This document shows, piece after piece, positions 53,671 to 63,878 of a stretch of DNA of 64,000 nt. The translations under genes and the position numbers were made by a program. Where the stretch lies: the NCBI RefSeq assembly GCF_002968335.2, contig NZ_CP134398.1:3410001-3474000 (forward strand), in the 5' to 3' direction. Each line of letters begins with the position of its first letter. The stretch's first letter is position 1. Source of the DNA: Mycobacterium sp. ITM-2016-00316. GTDB lineage: Bacteria > Actinomycetota > Actinomycetes > Mycobacteriales > Mycobacteriaceae. The notes under the pieces were generated by a model. That model ran no database searches, had not been told where the DNA came from, and saw only the letters and a program-made list of their open reading frames with translations.

Positions 53671-55005
53671 CTAGAGAACCGCGAAACTCACCAGCGCCGC
53701 CCAGTACACCGGCGCCGCGGAATCGTCGCCGTCCCGCCAGCTCCGCAGCTGTGCGCGTTGCCAACGGTTGACTGCGCACGCCGCCTCGAAATCGGTGTCC
53801 GCCTGGTGGGCGGCGTCGACCGCGGCGATGACCGTACCCATCGGATCGGCCGGCGCGCCGGATACGAAACGCCGATACCCCGCGCTGGTGGGCAGCGACC
53901 ACAGCGTCGCGGTCACCAGTTCCGCTCCGCCGAGCACCATCGCCGCGACCATCCCGGTGGCCTCGTCGAATCGGTAGTCGCCACCGGATGCACAGGCCAA
54001 CAACGCAACACGAGTCGGAATGGGCAGCTGCGCCGACATCAGGTCGGCCGCGGTCAGCGGGCGGTGATCGCCGACCGGGTCGCTGTAACCCTGGGTCGAG
54101 GCACGGCACGCCAGATGCAGCGCCGCCCGTTCCGCGCCGTCGCCGGTGCTGGCGTGCCCGACATAGACGAGGCGTCCAGGCCTTTCGGCCAGCACCTCTG
54201 CCAGCCAGTGCCGGTCGGTATCGGTGCGCCGGAACAGCTCGGTCGAGGTGTCGACCCGCGGCAACACCTTTCGCCGGTGCATCAGGTCCGCGTAGTGCCG
54301 CGCCAGCACGGTGTCCGGCGCCGGCCTGCCCAGCACCGACCCCAGCGCCGAATCCGGCCGCTGACCGGGAACCCGAGGGTCGAGGATCAGCAACGGATCC
54401 GCTTCCGGGCGAGCCGTGTTGACGCGCCGGGAGTGCGCGATGTTGGCCGGTACCGCCATCAGCACATCGACGAACTCCAGCAGCCGGAAGCCTTCGGTGA
54501 GAACACCGATCTCTCCGGCCGGCCACGGGATCGTGGCCGGCATCGGGCCGTCCGGGGTGATGGCCTCCTGGCGGGCCGCCAGCATCGCGGTCACCTCGGG
54601 TCGTACCGCAGGCAGCGCGAGCAACCCCCACGGCACCCGGCCCAGGCGCGCGCTGGGCGCGACGAACAGCACCGCGCGCGGGTCGTGCACGCACTCCTGA
54701 ACCAGATCCCAGCCGGCAGCCGAGATCAGCAGGACGCCCAGGCGGTAGGCCAGGGTCAGCTCGGCGCCGGAGTTGGTGAATGCGCCGACGGACAATGCGC
54801 GCTGCAGTGCGTCGACGGCCGTCTCGGCGCCCCTGGGATCCGGTAGGGCTGCGGCGATCTCCTCCAGCGCCGCAAGCAGAATGGTTTCCTCGACCACCCA
54901 GGTGACGGTGCGCTCGGGCTGCCCGACGACACGCAGGCTGGCGTAGGTGGCGATACCGACGTCGGCGAAGCGCAGGATCAGGGTCGTCCGGTCGGTCACG
55001 ACCAT
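53671..55005 (-). CDS. CHAT-domain (caspase-like) protein
   Basis: This is a 444-residue protein with a C-terminal CHAT domain of the caspase/HetF-associated type. The catalytic His is in GRLVYVGHASTGDGAE (about residue 282) and the Cys in RVALLACASGGDYRF (about 337). TATLWSLPTSAGYRRF and a C-terminal PVYWAALVSFAVL are also typical. The N-terminal 130 residues form an unassigned domain. The start at 55005 overlaps the end of the TPR gene by 10 bases; a GTG at 54999 would give a GTGA overlap. CHAT proteases are activated by partner proteins in several bacterial regulatory and defence systems; the TPR neighbour is the likely partner here. Confidence 0.88.
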   Translation of the reverse strand: MVVTDRTTLILRFADVGIATYASLRVVGQPERTVTWVVEETILLAALEEIAAALPDPRGAETAVDALQRALSVGAFTNSGAELTLAYRLGVLLISAAGWDLVQECVHDPRAVLFVAPSARLGRVPWGLLALPAVRPEVTAMLAARQEAITPDGPMPATIPWPAGEIGVLTEGFRLLEFVDVLMAVPANIAHSRRVNTARPEADPLLILDPRVPGQRPDSALGSVLGRPAPDTVLARHYADLMHRRKVLPRVDTSTELFRRTDTDRHWLAEVLAERPGRLVYVGHASTGDGAERAALHLACRASTQGYSDPVGDHRPLTAADLMSAQLPIPTRVALLACASGGDYRFDEATGMVAAMVLGGAELVTATLWSLPTSAGYRRFVSGAPADPMGTVIAAVDAAHQADTDFEAACAVNRWQRAQLRSWRDGDDSAAPVYWAALVSFAVL

Positions 55006-56693
55006 GTCGGCCAGGCCGGGTCGTCGGTGGTGATGGAGCGGCCGTAGCGCTGCTTGGCCAGGGCGCGGTAGTGCCCGAGGATCGGATCGGCACCGGGATC
55101 CATCTGCAGCGGCGGCAGCGGACCCAGTCTGGTCAACGACGGCCCTCCACTGACGGACCCGGCGGCGACTGCGGCGAGCTCGAGGTCGGGCAGTTCGAAC
55201 TCCGCGTCGACGAGCACGGCCTGGGCCCCGGCCCAGATCGGCGCTTCGGCGTCGTCGGCGATATCGGTGCTGAAACTACCTCGGGCGCTGTGGTATTCGA
55301 TCAGCTCGGCGGTGAGTGCGGTGTTCTCCCATTCCCAGGACACCGCGAAGGCACCCGCCAGCATGGGTGCGGACACCCTGGTCGCCCACTGCGCGCGGGC
55401 GTTGGCGTCGATGATCGTGTAGCGCACCGAATCCACGGCGAGCGCCGCAGGCACCTTGAGTTCTGCGGCCTGCTCAAGCTTGGCCATCGCACGGACGAAT
55501 CCGGGGCTACCGGTCTCGGCGTTGGTGGTGCCCAGGGAGGCTTCATGTTTGGCCTCGACCTCGTCCCAGGTGTCCTCGGGGTCACCGGCGCCGTCGAATC
55601 CCAGATCTCCCAGCGCGTCGGCCCGCCACACCGTGCCCAGCTGATCGTCGAGTCGGGCGTACTGCAGCCAGCTGCTGCGCGGCCATTCGTCGAGCAGGGT
55701 GCGGGCCTGGGCTATCAGCTCCACCGCCTCGTCGAAACGGCCGAAGAAAATCGGTATCCAGCTGCGCTGCAACAGAATACGATGCAGGTGGAGCGGTTTG
55801 CCGAGTTCGCGCCAGTGACGTTCGGCGTGTTCCCAGCATTGATCGGCCTCTTCCAGCGCCGCCGAGGCCAATTTGGTGAAGCCGCGGTAGAACCAGCAGC
55901 GGGACACATCGTGGGCCCGGGCATATCTGGCGATGACCGGGTAGGCCTGATCGATGAGGCGGTCCACGCCGTTGTGGTCGCCGACGGACCAGCAGGCAAT
56001 CGCACGTTCCAATTGCGTTCGGGCAGTGTCCAGCGCCCAGCCGTGCGACTCTGCTCGCGCCCCAGCGCGTCGCAGCCAGGGTTCTGCTTCGTCGAGCCTG
56101 CCGGTCTGCACACAGAATCCGCCGTAGCCGATCCCCGCCAGCACCAGCAGCCGGTCGTCGTAGCTGCCGTCGGCCGCCGAAACGTCGACCACGTCGAGTA
56201 CCTGCTCCCACAACGGGACCGCCAGGTGGTGCAAATCGTCGTCGGAGAACGCGATCGCGCAGAGCAGCCGGGCGAAGCCGACCAGATACCGGTGCTCTTC
56301 GGCCAGGTCCGGCGGCCCGTCGGCAGCCACCAGCGCCGACACCGATGTTGCGGCCTCGTCGTGCTCGCCGCGGGCGGCGTGCAGACCGGCCTGCAGGAAG
56401 TCGGCACGGCGCGTGTAGCGCTGCATCATGTGCCGGGTGTCGGGGCTGCACTCCGGCAGGGCGGCATACGCGGCGATGCAGTCTCGGATACGCCGGATGC
56501 ATTCGCCGACACCGTCATAGGCGGTCCGTACCAGGTAGATCTCGCCGAGCTGGGCGAATACCTCCAGTGCGAGGTCGTCGCGGTCGGCTTGCTCAATGGC
56601 CGGCAGCAGGGACAGCAGCAGGTCCTTGGCACCCGGCTCGTCGGCGGCCCAGGCGAGCCGCCGGGCTCGATCCAGGTCACCGGTGATCGACAC
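54996..56693 (-). CDS. TPR-like protein coupled to the CHAT protein
   Basis: This is a 565-residue helical protein starting at GTG. Repeating helix pairs of TPR type fill about residues 10-330: LALEVFAQLGEIYLVRTAYD, RRADFLQAGLHAARGEHDEA, IGYGGFCVQTGRLDEAEPWL and LLQRSWIPIFFGRFDEAVEL. A distinct C-terminal part (about 420-565) has YTIIDANARAQWATRVSAPM and SWEWENTALTAELIEYHSAR. Its stop lies within the start of the CHAT gene, so the two products are made together. It may be the sensor or substrate of the protease. No other role is visible. Confidence 0.82.
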   Translation of the reverse strand: MSITGDLDRARRLAWAADEPGAKDLLLSLLPAIEQADRDDLALEVFAQLGEIYLVRTAYDGVGECIRRIRDCIAAYAALPECSPDTRHMMQRYTRRADFLQAGLHAARGEHDEAATSVSALVAADGPPDLAEEHRYLVGFARLLCAIAFSDDDLHHLAVPLWEQVLDVVDVSAADGSYDDRLLVLAGIGYGGFCVQTGRLDEAEPWLRRAGARAESHGWALDTARTQLERAIACWSVGDHNGVDRLIDQAYPVIARYARAHDVSRCWFYRGFTKLASAALEEADQCWEHAERHWRELGKPLHLHRILLQRSWIPIFFGRFDEAVELIAQARTLLDEWPRSSWLQYARLDDQLGTVWRADALGDLGFDGAGDPEDTWDEVEAKHEASLGTTNAETGSPGFVRAMAKLEQAAELKVPAALAVDSVRYTIIDANARAQWATRVSAPMLAGAFAVSWEWENTALTAELIEYHSARGSFSTDIADDAEAPIWAGAQAVLVDAEFELPDLELAAVAAGSVSGGPSLTRLGPLPPLQMDPGADPILGHYRALAKQRYGRSITTDDPAWPTWS

Positions 56694-56755
56694 CGCGCCA
56701 TCATAGGACGGCCGGAAGCGGCGGACGCGTTTCCGCGCCCGCCGCCCGGTTGTGG

Positions 56756-57259
56756 TCAGCTGCAGTCGACCTTGATCTCGAACTTCTTGGTGATCATCCC
56801 GGCCATCGGGTTCGCCATGTCCGCGCCGACAGCCTCACCGGTGATGGTGTATGTGCTGCCGTCGACCGTGACGTCGGCCTTTCCGGAGCTCGCGCCGGCC
56901 ATCGAGGCCACCGCGAGGGCATTTCCGTCGACCACCAGTCCGACCGACTCGACCTTGGGGGCCGCATCGTCGGTCATCACGACGCCGAGGCCCTGTTGGC
57001 CGCCGATGGCGGCGCTGGCCACGTTGATCTTGCCCCCGGCCTTGACGCAGGTCACCGAGTTGAGGTCGAGGCCGGCCAGGTCCTGGCCCTCCACCTTGAC
57101 CTGGGTGCTGCCGCCGCTGGCGACCGCAGCGGTGCTGCTGCCGGTGTTGCCCGAGCTGGACGCGGCGGGTTCGCTGCCCTTGTCGTCCGAGCAACCCACC
57201 AGTACCGCCGCGGTGGCGAGCATCCCGATCCCGGCGGCCAGAACGCGATTCTTCGTCAT
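56756..57259 (-). CDS. LpqH-like (19-kDa antigen family) lipoprotein
   Basis: This 167-residue lipoprotein has a lipobox LVGC with the lipidated Cys23, preceded by LAAGIGMLATAAV. A Ser/Thr/Gly-rich linker follows, then a beta-sandwich with VTCVKAGGKINVASAAIGGQ, VVDGNALAVASMAG and TITGEAVGADMANPM, ending KKFEIKVDCS. The end matches the mycobacterial 19-kDa lipoprotein LpqH (ADMANPM...FEIEVTCS), including the paired Cys. These are surface lipoproteins recognised by the host; the cellular role is poorly known. The start is ATG at 57259. Confidence 0.87.
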   Translation of the reverse strand: MTKNRVLAAGIGMLATAAVLVGCSDDKGSEPAASSSGNTGSSTAAVASGGSTQVKVEGQDLAGLDLNSVTCVKAGGKINVASAAIGGQQGLGVVMTDDAAPKVESVGLVVDGNALAVASMAGASSGKADVTVDGSTYTITGEAVGADMANPMAGMITKKFEIKVDCS

Positions 57260-57368
57260 GTGTATGTCCTTTTCCTTCGCCCGCCGCCCCTGTGGCGCCG
57301 TCGTAGGGCAAGTACATTCGTGACGAATCGCTACCGATCCCAACTTCTGCAGCGGGTACGGTGGCGTC

Positions 57369-57683
57369 ATGCCCGATGACCAGCAGCCTTCTGCGGGTGA
57401 GCCGATCGACGCCGAGGTCGTTCCGGCCGACGACGTGCCCGCCGGGCAGGTTCCGGTGGAGCTCACCCCGATTCCGGTAGATACCGGCTACACCACCGCC
57501 GGGGTGCCCACCTTCGACTCGGTGCGCGAGAAGATCGAGACCCGATTCGGCACCGCCATCGGATCGGCGGAGCTCGCCGAGGACACACCCGAGGGCCGTT
57601 CGGTGGCCGAGCAGTACGAGAAGCGGCAGGAGGCAGCCGCCGAGCGGCTGAAGCAGATCCGCGAATCGATGAACCGGGACTAG
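57369..57683 (+). CDS. Small acidic protein of unknown function
   Basis: This 104-residue protein has an acidic, Pro-rich first half (PIDAEVVPADDVPAGQVPVE) and a helical second half (TFDSVREKIETRFGTAIGSA, AEQYEKRQEAAAERLKQIRE) likely to form a coiled coil. There is no membrane segment and I recognise no family. TACGGT lies seven bases upstream of the ATG, suggesting a leaderless mRNA. It is coupled to the next gene by TAGTG. Confidence 0.75.
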   Translation: MPDDQQPSAGEPIDAEVVPADDVPAGQVPVELTPIPVDTGYTTAGVPTFDSVREKIETRFGTAIGSAELAEDTPEGRSVAEQYEKRQEAAAERLKQIRESMNRD

Positions 57684-58840
57684 TGCGCTCGTTCACCCTT
57701 GCCGAAAGGCGCGCCCGGCTGGCCCGGCGGCACTTTCTCGGCGAGCACGGCTCCGACGCGTCGGCGGTGACATCGGCACTGGTGGGCCTGCATGCCACCG
57801 ATCCGGCTACCCCGTATCTGTCGCTGTGGGCCAGGATTCCGGATTTCGACCGTGCCGACCTGGACGCCACGCTCTATCGGGAACGGACGCTGGTCAAGCA
57901 TCTCGCGATGCGCCGCACCTTGTGGGTGGTGCGCGCCGAGGCGATATCGACGGTGCAGGCGGCATCCAGTGATCGGGTGGCCGACAGCGAAAGCCGCAAG
58001 CTCATTGCCGACGTCGAGAAGGCCGGGGTGGCCGCCGACGGCGCCGAGTGGTTGCGCACGGCGTGCGCGGCGGTGCTGGCCTATCTGGACGCCAACGGCC
58101 CGACCAGCGCGACCCAGTTGCGCGTGGCGCTCCCGGAGTTGGCGGGGACCTACGATCCGGCACCCGGAAAGCCTTGGGGCGGAGCCACTCCCCTGTCGCC
58201 TCGGGTCATCACCGTGCTCGCTGTCCGCGGCGAGGTCGTCCGCGGCCCGAATCAGGGCGGCTGGACATCGTCGCGTCCGCTGTGGGTGTCGGCGGCCTGC
58301 TGGCTCGACACGTCAGATTCCGCCGAGCCCGACGCCGCGAGCGCGGAGTTGGTGGGCACCTGGCTGCGGGCGTTCGGCCCGGCCACCGTCGCCGATATCA
58401 AGTGGTGGTTCGGCCACACCCTGACCTGGACCCGGCGCGCGTTGGCCGATATCGGCGCCGTGGAGGTGGAGATGCACGGGACACCGGCGGTGGCCCTGCC
58501 CGATGACCTGGAACCCGAACCGGATGCCGAACCGTGGTGTGCGTTGCTGCCGGGTCTCGATGTCACGACCATGGGCTGGGTCGACCGGGACTGGTACCTG
58601 GAGGGTCTGCGCGGCGAGGTGTTCGACACCCGCGGAAACGCGGGGCCGACGGCGTGGGCGGATGGCCGTGTGGTGGGAGGATGGCGACAGTCCGGCGATG
58701 GCCGGGTCGAGCTGCAGGTCATCGCCGATGTCAACCGTGGCACGCAGAAGGCGCTGCAGCGCAAGGCCGATGAGCTGACAGACTGGCTGGGCGGAGCGGT
58801 GATCAAACCACGGTTCCCGTCTCCGTTGTCGAAGAGGTGA
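57683..58840 (+). CDS. Winged-helix DNA-binding domain protein (AlkZ/YcaQ-related superfamily)
   Basis: This is a 385-residue protein starting at a GTG that shares one base with the previous TAG. Its layout (ARLARRHFLGEHGSDASAVT, ALVGLHATDPATPYLSLWAR, LVKHLAMRRTLWVVRAEAIS) is that of the winged-helix DNA-binding family PF06224. That superfamily includes DNA glycosylases of the AlkZ/YcaQ type that unhook alkylated bases. The C-terminal part has LLPGLDVTTMGWVDRDWYLE and GRVVGGWRQSGDGRVELQVI. A repair role is inferred from the family only. Confidence 0.85.
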   Translation: MRSFTLAERRARLARRHFLGEHGSDASAVTSALVGLHATDPATPYLSLWARIPDFDRADLDATLYRERTLVKHLAMRRTLWVVRAEAISTVQAASSDRVADSESRKLIADVEKAGVAADGAEWLRTACAAVLAYLDANGPTSATQLRVALPELAGTYDPAPGKPWGGATPLSPRVITVLAVRGEVVRGPNQGGWTSSRPLWVSAACWLDTSDSAEPDAASAELVGTWLRAFGPATVADIKWWFGHTLTWTRRALADIGAVEVEMHGTPAVALPDDLEPEPDAEPWCALLPGLDVTTMGWVDRDWYLEGLRGEVFDTRGNAGPTAWADGRVVGGWRQSGDGRVELQVIADVNRGTQKALQRKADELTDWLGGAVIKPRFPSPLSKR

Positions 58841-58874
58841 GTTGCGCAGCCGCATACGCGCTCCGCACCTCGCC

Positions 58875-58905
58875 TTGACCTCAACCAACGTTCCGGTTCT
58901 ACCGT
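58875..58905 (+). promoter_or_regulatory. Probable promoter of the F420-type oxidoreductase gene
   Basis: A TTGACC -35 box, a 19-bp spacer and a TACCGT -10 box lie before the ATG at 58912. Only six bases separate the -10 box from the ATG, so the transcript is likely leaderless. No Shine-Dalgarno sequence is seen. Confidence 0.45.
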
Positions 58906-58911
58906 GGCGGC

Positions 58912-59703
58912 ATGAACCTCGGCCACTATGGATTCACCGTCGACATGGCTTCACCGCACGCTCGCGAGATCGAGGATCTCGGCTTTCGCACGCTGTGGGT
59001 CAACGGCGGGCAGATCGACAGACTCGACGTTCTGACCGACCTCCTCACCCAGACCCAGGACGCCGTGATCGCCCCGGCGATCATCCCGCCCGATGTGTAC
59101 GGCACCGGCGAAGTGATCGATCTGTACCGCCGCGCCGAGGCGGCGGCACCGGGCCGATTGCTGATCGGACTCGGTTCATCCCAGCGGAAGCCGTTGGCGG
59201 CATTGGGCGATTACGTGGACCATCTGGACCCGATACCCCGAAATCGGAGGCTGCTGGCGGCATTCGGCCCACGCACACTCGATATCGCCCGGGACCGATT
59301 CGCCGGCGCCATGCCAGGAATGATCACCCCGGAGTACACGGCCGCGGCGCGACAGCGGCTCGGCACCGCCGCGCAACTGATCGTGGGCCAGTACGCCGTC
59401 CTCGACACCGATCCGGACGCGGCCCGCGAGACGGCCCGCACACCCTTGCGGTTCCTGATGGACATGCGCAGCTACGCAGATTCTGCACGCCGCCAAGGCT
59501 TTACCGAACACGATATCGAGACGCTCAGCGACGCCCTGGTGGATCACTTGTTCGCCTGGGGCAATCCGGAAGACGTTGCCGCGCAGGCGCAACGGCACCT
59601 CGACGCCGGCGCCGACCACGTCTACCTCAGCGTGTTGTCCGACGGGACCCAACCGGTCGGCCTGGACGCCGCCCGGTTGTTGGCATCAGCGCTCAGGCAC
59701 TGA
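58912..59703 (+). CDS. LLM-class F420-dependent oxidoreductase
   Basis: This is a 263-residue protein of the luciferase-like monooxygenase superfamily. [20 protein letters not shown] with [12 protein letters not shown] is the N-terminal barrel motif, [20 protein letters not shown] the conserved GxG region, and [20 protein letters not shown] and [16 protein letters not shown] follow. It belongs to the F420-dependent type usual in mycobacteria. The substrate is unknown. Its 3' end overlaps the uvrA end by 11 bases. Confidence 0.88.
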   Translation: MNLGHYGFTVDMASPHAREIEDLGFRTLWVNGGQIDRLDVLTDLLTQTQDAVIAPAIIPPDVYGTGEVIDLYRRAEAAAPGRLLIGLGSSQRKPLAALGDYVDHLDPIPRNRRLLAAFGPRTLDIARDRFAGAMPGMITPEYTAAARQRLGTAAQLIVGQYAVLDTDPDAARETARTPLRFLMDMRSYADSARRQGFTEHDIETLSDALVDHLFAWGNPEDVAAQAQRHLDAGADHVYLSVLSDGTQPVGLDAARLLASALRH

Positions 59704-62611
59704 CCTTGCGCCGCCGGCGGGTCTTGGGCGCCGGGACCTCGACCGGCTCGTCCGCCCCCACGAGCATGTCGACGAGGAACTGCCCGGTGTAGCTCTCCGG
59801 TGTCGCGGCCACATCCTCGGGCGTGCCCGCCGCCACGACGGTACCGCCGCCCGCACCACCTTCGGGACCCATGTCGACGATCCAGTCCGAGGTCTTGATG
59901 ACGTCGAGGTTGTGTTCGATGACGATCACCGTATTACCCTTGTCGACAAGGCCGTTGATCACCTTGAGCAGCTTGCGGATGTCCTCGAAATGCAGACCGG
60001 TGGTCGGTTCGTCGAGAATGTAGATCGTGCGACCGGTGGACCGCTTCTGCAACTCGGCGGCCAGCTTGACCCGCTGGGCTTCGCCACCGGACAGCGTCGG
60101 CGCCGGCTGACCCAGCCGGACATATCCGAGCCCCACCTCCACCAGGGTCTTGAGATAGCGGTGGATCGAGGTGATCGGCTCGAAGAACTCGGCGGCCTCC
60201 TCGATCGGCATATCCAACACCTCGGAGATGGTCTTACCCTTGTAGTGCACCTCGAGGGTTTCCCGGTTGTACCGGGCGCCGTGGCACACCTCGCACGGGA
60301 CGTACACATCGGGCAGGAAGTTCATCTCGATCTTCAGCGTGCCGTCACCCGAGCAGGCCTCGCAGCGACCGCCCTTGACGTTGAACGAGAATCGGCCCGG
60401 CTGGTAACCACGCACCTTGGCCTCGGTGGTCGCCGCGAACAGGGTCCGGATCTTGTCGAACACGCCGGTATAGGTGGCCGGGTTGGACCGCGGGGTGCGC
60501 CCGATCGGCGACTGGTCCACCCGCACCAGCTTGTCGAGCTGATCGATGCCGTTGATGCGCAGATGCCGGCCCGGCACCTGCCGCGCCCCGTTCAGCTTGT
60601 TGGCCAGCACGGTGGCCAGGATGTCGTTGACCAGCGTCGACTTTCCCGAACCGGACACCCCGGTGACCGCGGTGAGCACCCCGAGCGGGAAGCTGACGTC
60701 GACCTCGCGCAGGTTGTGTTCCCGCGCGCCGACGACGGTGAGTTGGCGCTTGCGGTCCACCGGGCGGCGGATCGCGGGCACCTCGATGCTCTCCTTGCCG
60801 GAAAGATAAGCGCCGGTGAGGGATTCCGGGTTCTTCAGCAGATCCTTGTAGGTGCCGCTGTGCACGATGCGCCCGCCGTGTTCACCGGCGTACGGGCCGA
60901 TATCGACCACCCAGTCGGCGTGCGCGATGGTGTCCAGGTCGTGCTCGACCACGATGAGCGTGTTGCCCAGATTGCGCAGCCGCACCAGCGTCTCGATCAG
61001 CTTGCGGTTGTCGCGCTGGTGCAGACCGATCGACGGTTCGTCGAGCACGTAGAGCACGCCGACCAGGCCGGAGCCGATCTGGGTGGCCAGCCGGATCCGT
61101 TGTGCCTCACCACCGGACAGCGTCGCCGCCGCCCGCGACAAGGACAGGTACTCCAGCCCCACATCGAGCAGGAAGCCCAGCCGGGACTGGATCTCCTTGA
61201 GCACCTGGCCGGCGATGGCCTGCTCACGTGTGCCCAGGGTGAGGGCGTTGAGGAATTCGGCGCAGTCGGCGATGGACAGCTCGGCGACCTCGGCGATCGA
61301 CTTGGCACCGTGTGTGCCGGCCGCCAGCGTGACCGCGAGGATCTCCGGCTTGAGCCGGGTTCCCGCGCATTCCGGGCACGGGATGTCCCGCATGAAGCCC
61401 TCGTAGCGCTCCTTCATCTGCTCGGAGTCGGTCTGCTCCATGCGGCGCTGCAGGAACGCCAGCACGCCCTCGAAGTCGGCGTAGTACGAGCGCGTGCGTC
61501 CGTAGCGGTTCTTGTAGCGCACGTGCACCTGATGGTCGGAGCCCTCCAGAATGGCCTTGCGCGCCTTGGCGGGCAGCTTCTTCCACGGGGTGTCCACATC
61601 GAAGCCGAGCTCGTCGCCGAGGCCCGACATCATCCGGGTGAAGTACTCGGCGGTGTGGCCCATCGACCAGGGAGCGACGGCGCCCTCGGCGAGCGTCATC
61701 TCCGGGTCGGGCACCACCAGGTCGGGGTCGACCTCCTTCTTGATGCCGAGGCCGGTGCATTCGGGGCAGGCACCGTAGGGCGAGTTGAAGGAGAACGAGC
61801 GCGGTTCGAGATCGTCGACGGCGAGCGGGTGCCCGTTGGGGCAGGCCAGCTTCTCCGAGAAGCGCTGTTCGCGGTGCGGATGACCCTCCTCCCGGTCGAC
61901 GAATTCGAGCACGAGGATGCCGTCGGCCAGCCCCAGCGCCGTCTCCACCGAGTCGGTGAGGCGCTGCTTGCTGCTCGCCTTGACAGACAGGCGGTCGACG
62001 ACCACCTCGATATCGTGTTTTTCCTGCTTTTTGAGCTTCGGCGGGTCGGTCAGCGGGTAGACCACGCCGTCGACGCGCACCCGGCTGTAGCCCTGTGAGT
62101 TGAGCTTGTCGAAGAGGTCGACGAACTCACCCTTGCGGGTGCGCACGACCGGGGCCAGCACCTGGAACTTGGCACCTTCCTCCATGGCCAGCACCTGGTC
62201 GACGATCTGCTGCGGGGTCTGCCGGGCGATGCGCTCCCCGCAGACCGGGCAGTGCGGAGTGCCGGCCCGCGCGTACAGCAGGCGCAGGTAGTCGTAGACC
62301 TCGGTGATGGTGCCGACGGTGGAGCGCGGGTTGCGGTTGGTGGACTTCTGGTCGATGGAGACCGCCGGGGACAGGCCCTCGATGAAGTCGACGTCGGGTT
62401 TGTCCATCTGGCCCAGGAACTGGCGCGCGTAGGCCGACAGCGATTCGACGTAGCGGCGCTGGCCCTCGGCGAAGATCGTGTCGAAGGCCAGCGATGACTT
62501 CCCGGATCCGGACAGACCGGTGAACACGATCAGCGCGTCACGCGGCAGATCAAGGTCGACGCCACGCAGATTGTGCTCGCGCGCACCCTTGACGATCAGA
62601 CGATCAGACAC
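59693..62611 (-). CDS. uvrA: Excinuclease ABC subunit A
   Basis: UvrA recognises bulky DNA damage in nucleotide excision repair. The GTG at 62611 ([20 protein letters not shown]) behind AAGGGGAAGT gives 972 aa, the M. tuberculosis length. Two ABC ATPase domains are seen: Walker [10 protein letters not shown] (32-40) and GVSGSGKST (about 650), with signatures [19 protein letters not shown] and [15 protein letters not shown]. Zinc-finger Cys pairs include CPVCGERI and the insert CEACSGDG to CEVCHG. An in-frame start at 62641 is less likely. Confidence 0.97.
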   Translation of the reverse strand: MSDRLIVKGAREHNLRGVDLDLPRDALIVFTGLSGSGKSSLAFDTIFAEGQRRYVESLSAYARQFLGQMDKPDVDFIEGLSPAVSIDQKSTNRNPRSTVGTITEVYDYLRLLYARAGTPHCPVCGERIARQTPQQIVDQVLAMEEGAKFQVLAPVVRTRKGEFVDLFDKLNSQGYSRVRVDGVVYPLTDPPKLKKQEKHDIEVVVDRLSVKASSKQRLTDSVETALGLADGILVLEFVDREEGHPHREQRFSEKLACPNGHPLAVDDLEPRSFSFNSPYGACPECTGLGIKKEVDPDLVVPDPEMTLAEGAVAPWSMGHTAEYFTRMMSGLGDELGFDVDTPWKKLPAKARKAILEGSDHQVHVRYKNRYGRTRSYYADFEGVLAFLQRRMEQTDSEQMKERYEGFMRDIPCPECAGTRLKPEILAVTLAAGTHGAKSIAEVAELSIADCAEFLNALTLGTREQAIAGQVLKEIQSRLGFLLDVGLEYLSLSRAAATLSGGEAQRIRLATQIGSGLVGVLYVLDEPSIGLHQRDNRKLIETLVRLRNLGNTLIVVEHDLDTIAHADWVVDIGPYAGEHGGRIVHSGTYKDLLKNPESLTGAYLSGKESIEVPAIRRPVDRKRQLTVVGAREHNLREVDVSFPLGVLTAVTGVSGSGKSTLVNDILATVLANKLNGARQVPGRHLRINGIDQLDKLVRVDQSPIGRTPRSNPATYTGVFDKIRTLFAATTEAKVRGYQPGRFSFNVKGGRCEACSGDGTLKIEMNFLPDVYVPCEVCHGARYNRETLEVHYKGKTISEVLDMPIEEAAEFFEPITSIHRYLKTLVEVGLGYVRLGQPAPTLSGGEAQRVKLAAELQKRSTGRTIYILDEPTTGLHFEDIRKLLKVINGLVDKGNTVIVIEHNLDVIKTSDWIVDMGPEGGAGGGTVVAAGTPEDVAATPESYTGQFLVDMLVGADEPVEVPAPKTRRRRKVSA

Positions 62612-62709
62612 ACTTCCCCTTTTCAGTCCTGCCCAGGGCACAAGAGCCCACGGCCAATGCTAGGTGCACCCACCGACAAGCCCGAGTCGAGACGGATAGC
62701 GTGGGACGA

Positions 62710-63384
62710 ATGACAGCCCTCGTCGATACCTACACCGGCCATGTCGACCCCGGTGCCGCCGCGCGGCGCACCCTGCCCGCGGCGACCATCGTCAAGGCAT
62801 CGGTCGGCCAGATGGACAACAACGCCTACCTCGTCACGTGTTCCGCGACCGGGAAAACCCTGCTCATCGACGCCGCCAACGACGCCGATTCCCTCATCGA
62901 GCTGATCACCGAACACGCCCCCGATATCGCGCTCATCGTGACCAGTCATCAGCACGCCGACCACTGGCAGGCGCTCGCCGCTGTGGCGGAGGCCACCGGC
63001 GCACCGACCGCGGCGCACGCCCTGGACGCCGAGCCGCTGCCGGTCACCCCGGACCGCATCCTCGCCGACGGCGACACCGTCACCGTCGGCGAACTCACCT
63101 TCGACGTGATTCACCTCCAAGGACATACCGAGGGCTCGGTCGCGCTCGCCCTGAGGGGCGCTGACGGCGAGGTCACCCATCTGTTCACCGGGGATTGCCT
63201 GTTCCCGGGAGGGATCGGCAAAACCTGGAAGGACGGCGACTTCGACCGGTTGCTCGACGACGTGTCGAGCAAGGTGTTCGACGTATACCCGGATTCCACC
63301 GTGGTCTACCCCGGCCACGGTGATGACACCACGCTGGGCGCCGAACGGCCGCACCTGGCCGACTGGAAGCAACGCGGATGGTGA
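62710..63384 (+). CDS. Metallo-beta-lactamase-fold hydrolase (Rv1637c-like)
   Basis: This is a 224-residue MBL-fold protein. The metal motif is TSHQHADHWQAL (HxHxDH form), followed by the second His in HLQGHTEGSVAL, the Asp in FTGDCLFPGGIGKT, and the last His in VYPGHGDDTTLG. This is the pattern of glyoxalase-II-like thioester hydrolases. ATG 62710 was chosen because TAGCGT (62697-62702) ends seven bases upstream and would give a leaderless mRNA; a GTG at 62701 is also in frame. It is divergent from uvrA. Confidence 0.88.
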   Translation: MTALVDTYTGHVDPGAAARRTLPAATIVKASVGQMDNNAYLVTCSATGKTLLIDAANDADSLIELITEHAPDIALIVTSHQHADHWQALAAVAEATGAPTAAHALDAEPLPVTPDRILADGDTVTVGELTFDVIHLQGHTEGSVALALRGADGEVTHLFTGDCLFPGGIGKTWKDGDFDRLLDDVSSKVFDVYPDSTVVYPGHGDDTTLGAERPHLADWKQRGW

Positions 63385-63875
63385 GGCCCACACCGGACAA
63401 ACCCGGCCCCGGCCAGGAATCGGTCTGGGATTACCCGCGCCCGCCGCGGCTCGAGGAGTTCCATGGCTCGATCACCATCGATCTGGGTGGCGAGCGGATC
63501 GCGTCGACGGATCACGGCTGGCGGGTACTGGAAACCAGCCACCCTCCGACCTACTACCTGCCCCGCGCGGCCTTCGCCCCCGGTGCCCTGCGCGAGGCGA
63601 CCGGGTCGTCGTGGTGTGAATGGAAAGGCCGGGCCGCCTACTTCGACCTGGTCGCCGGAGACACCGTGGCGCCACGGGCGGCGTGGACGTATCCGTCACC
63701 GACCTCCGGGTTCGAAGCCCTGACCGGCGCCATCGCGGTGATGGCCGCCGCGGTGGACCGCGCCACGGTCAACGGCGAGGACGTCGTTGCCCAACCCGGC
63801 GGCTTCTACGGCGGCTGGATCACCAGCTGGGTGACCGGCCCGTTCAAGGGCATACCCGGGTCGATGGGCTGGTGA
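63378..63875 (+). CDS. DUF427 domain protein
   Basis: This is a 165-residue protein overlapping the previous gene end by seven bases. VWDYPRPPRLEEFHGSITID, VLETSHPPTYYLP and SSWCEWKGRAAYFDLVAGD are DUF427 marks, a small beta-fold of unknown biochemical function common in actinobacteria. The end (AQPGGFYGGWITSWVTGPFK then GIPGSMGW) is the usual C-terminal extension. It may be co-transcribed with the metallo-hydrolase. Confidence 0.87.
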   Translation: MVRPTPDKPGPGQESVWDYPRPPRLEEFHGSITIDLGGERIASTDHGWRVLETSHPPTYYLPRAAFAPGALREATGSSWCEWKGRAAYFDLVAGDTVAPRAAWTYPSPTSGFEALTGAIAVMAAAVDRATVNGEDVVAQPGGFYGGWITSWVTGPFKGIPGSMGW

Positions 63876-63878
63876 GCT

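Noticed and set aside
59576..62098. An 840-codon open frame on the plus strand
   Set aside because: It is antisense to uvrA, whose motifs are complete; the frame has no family similarity.
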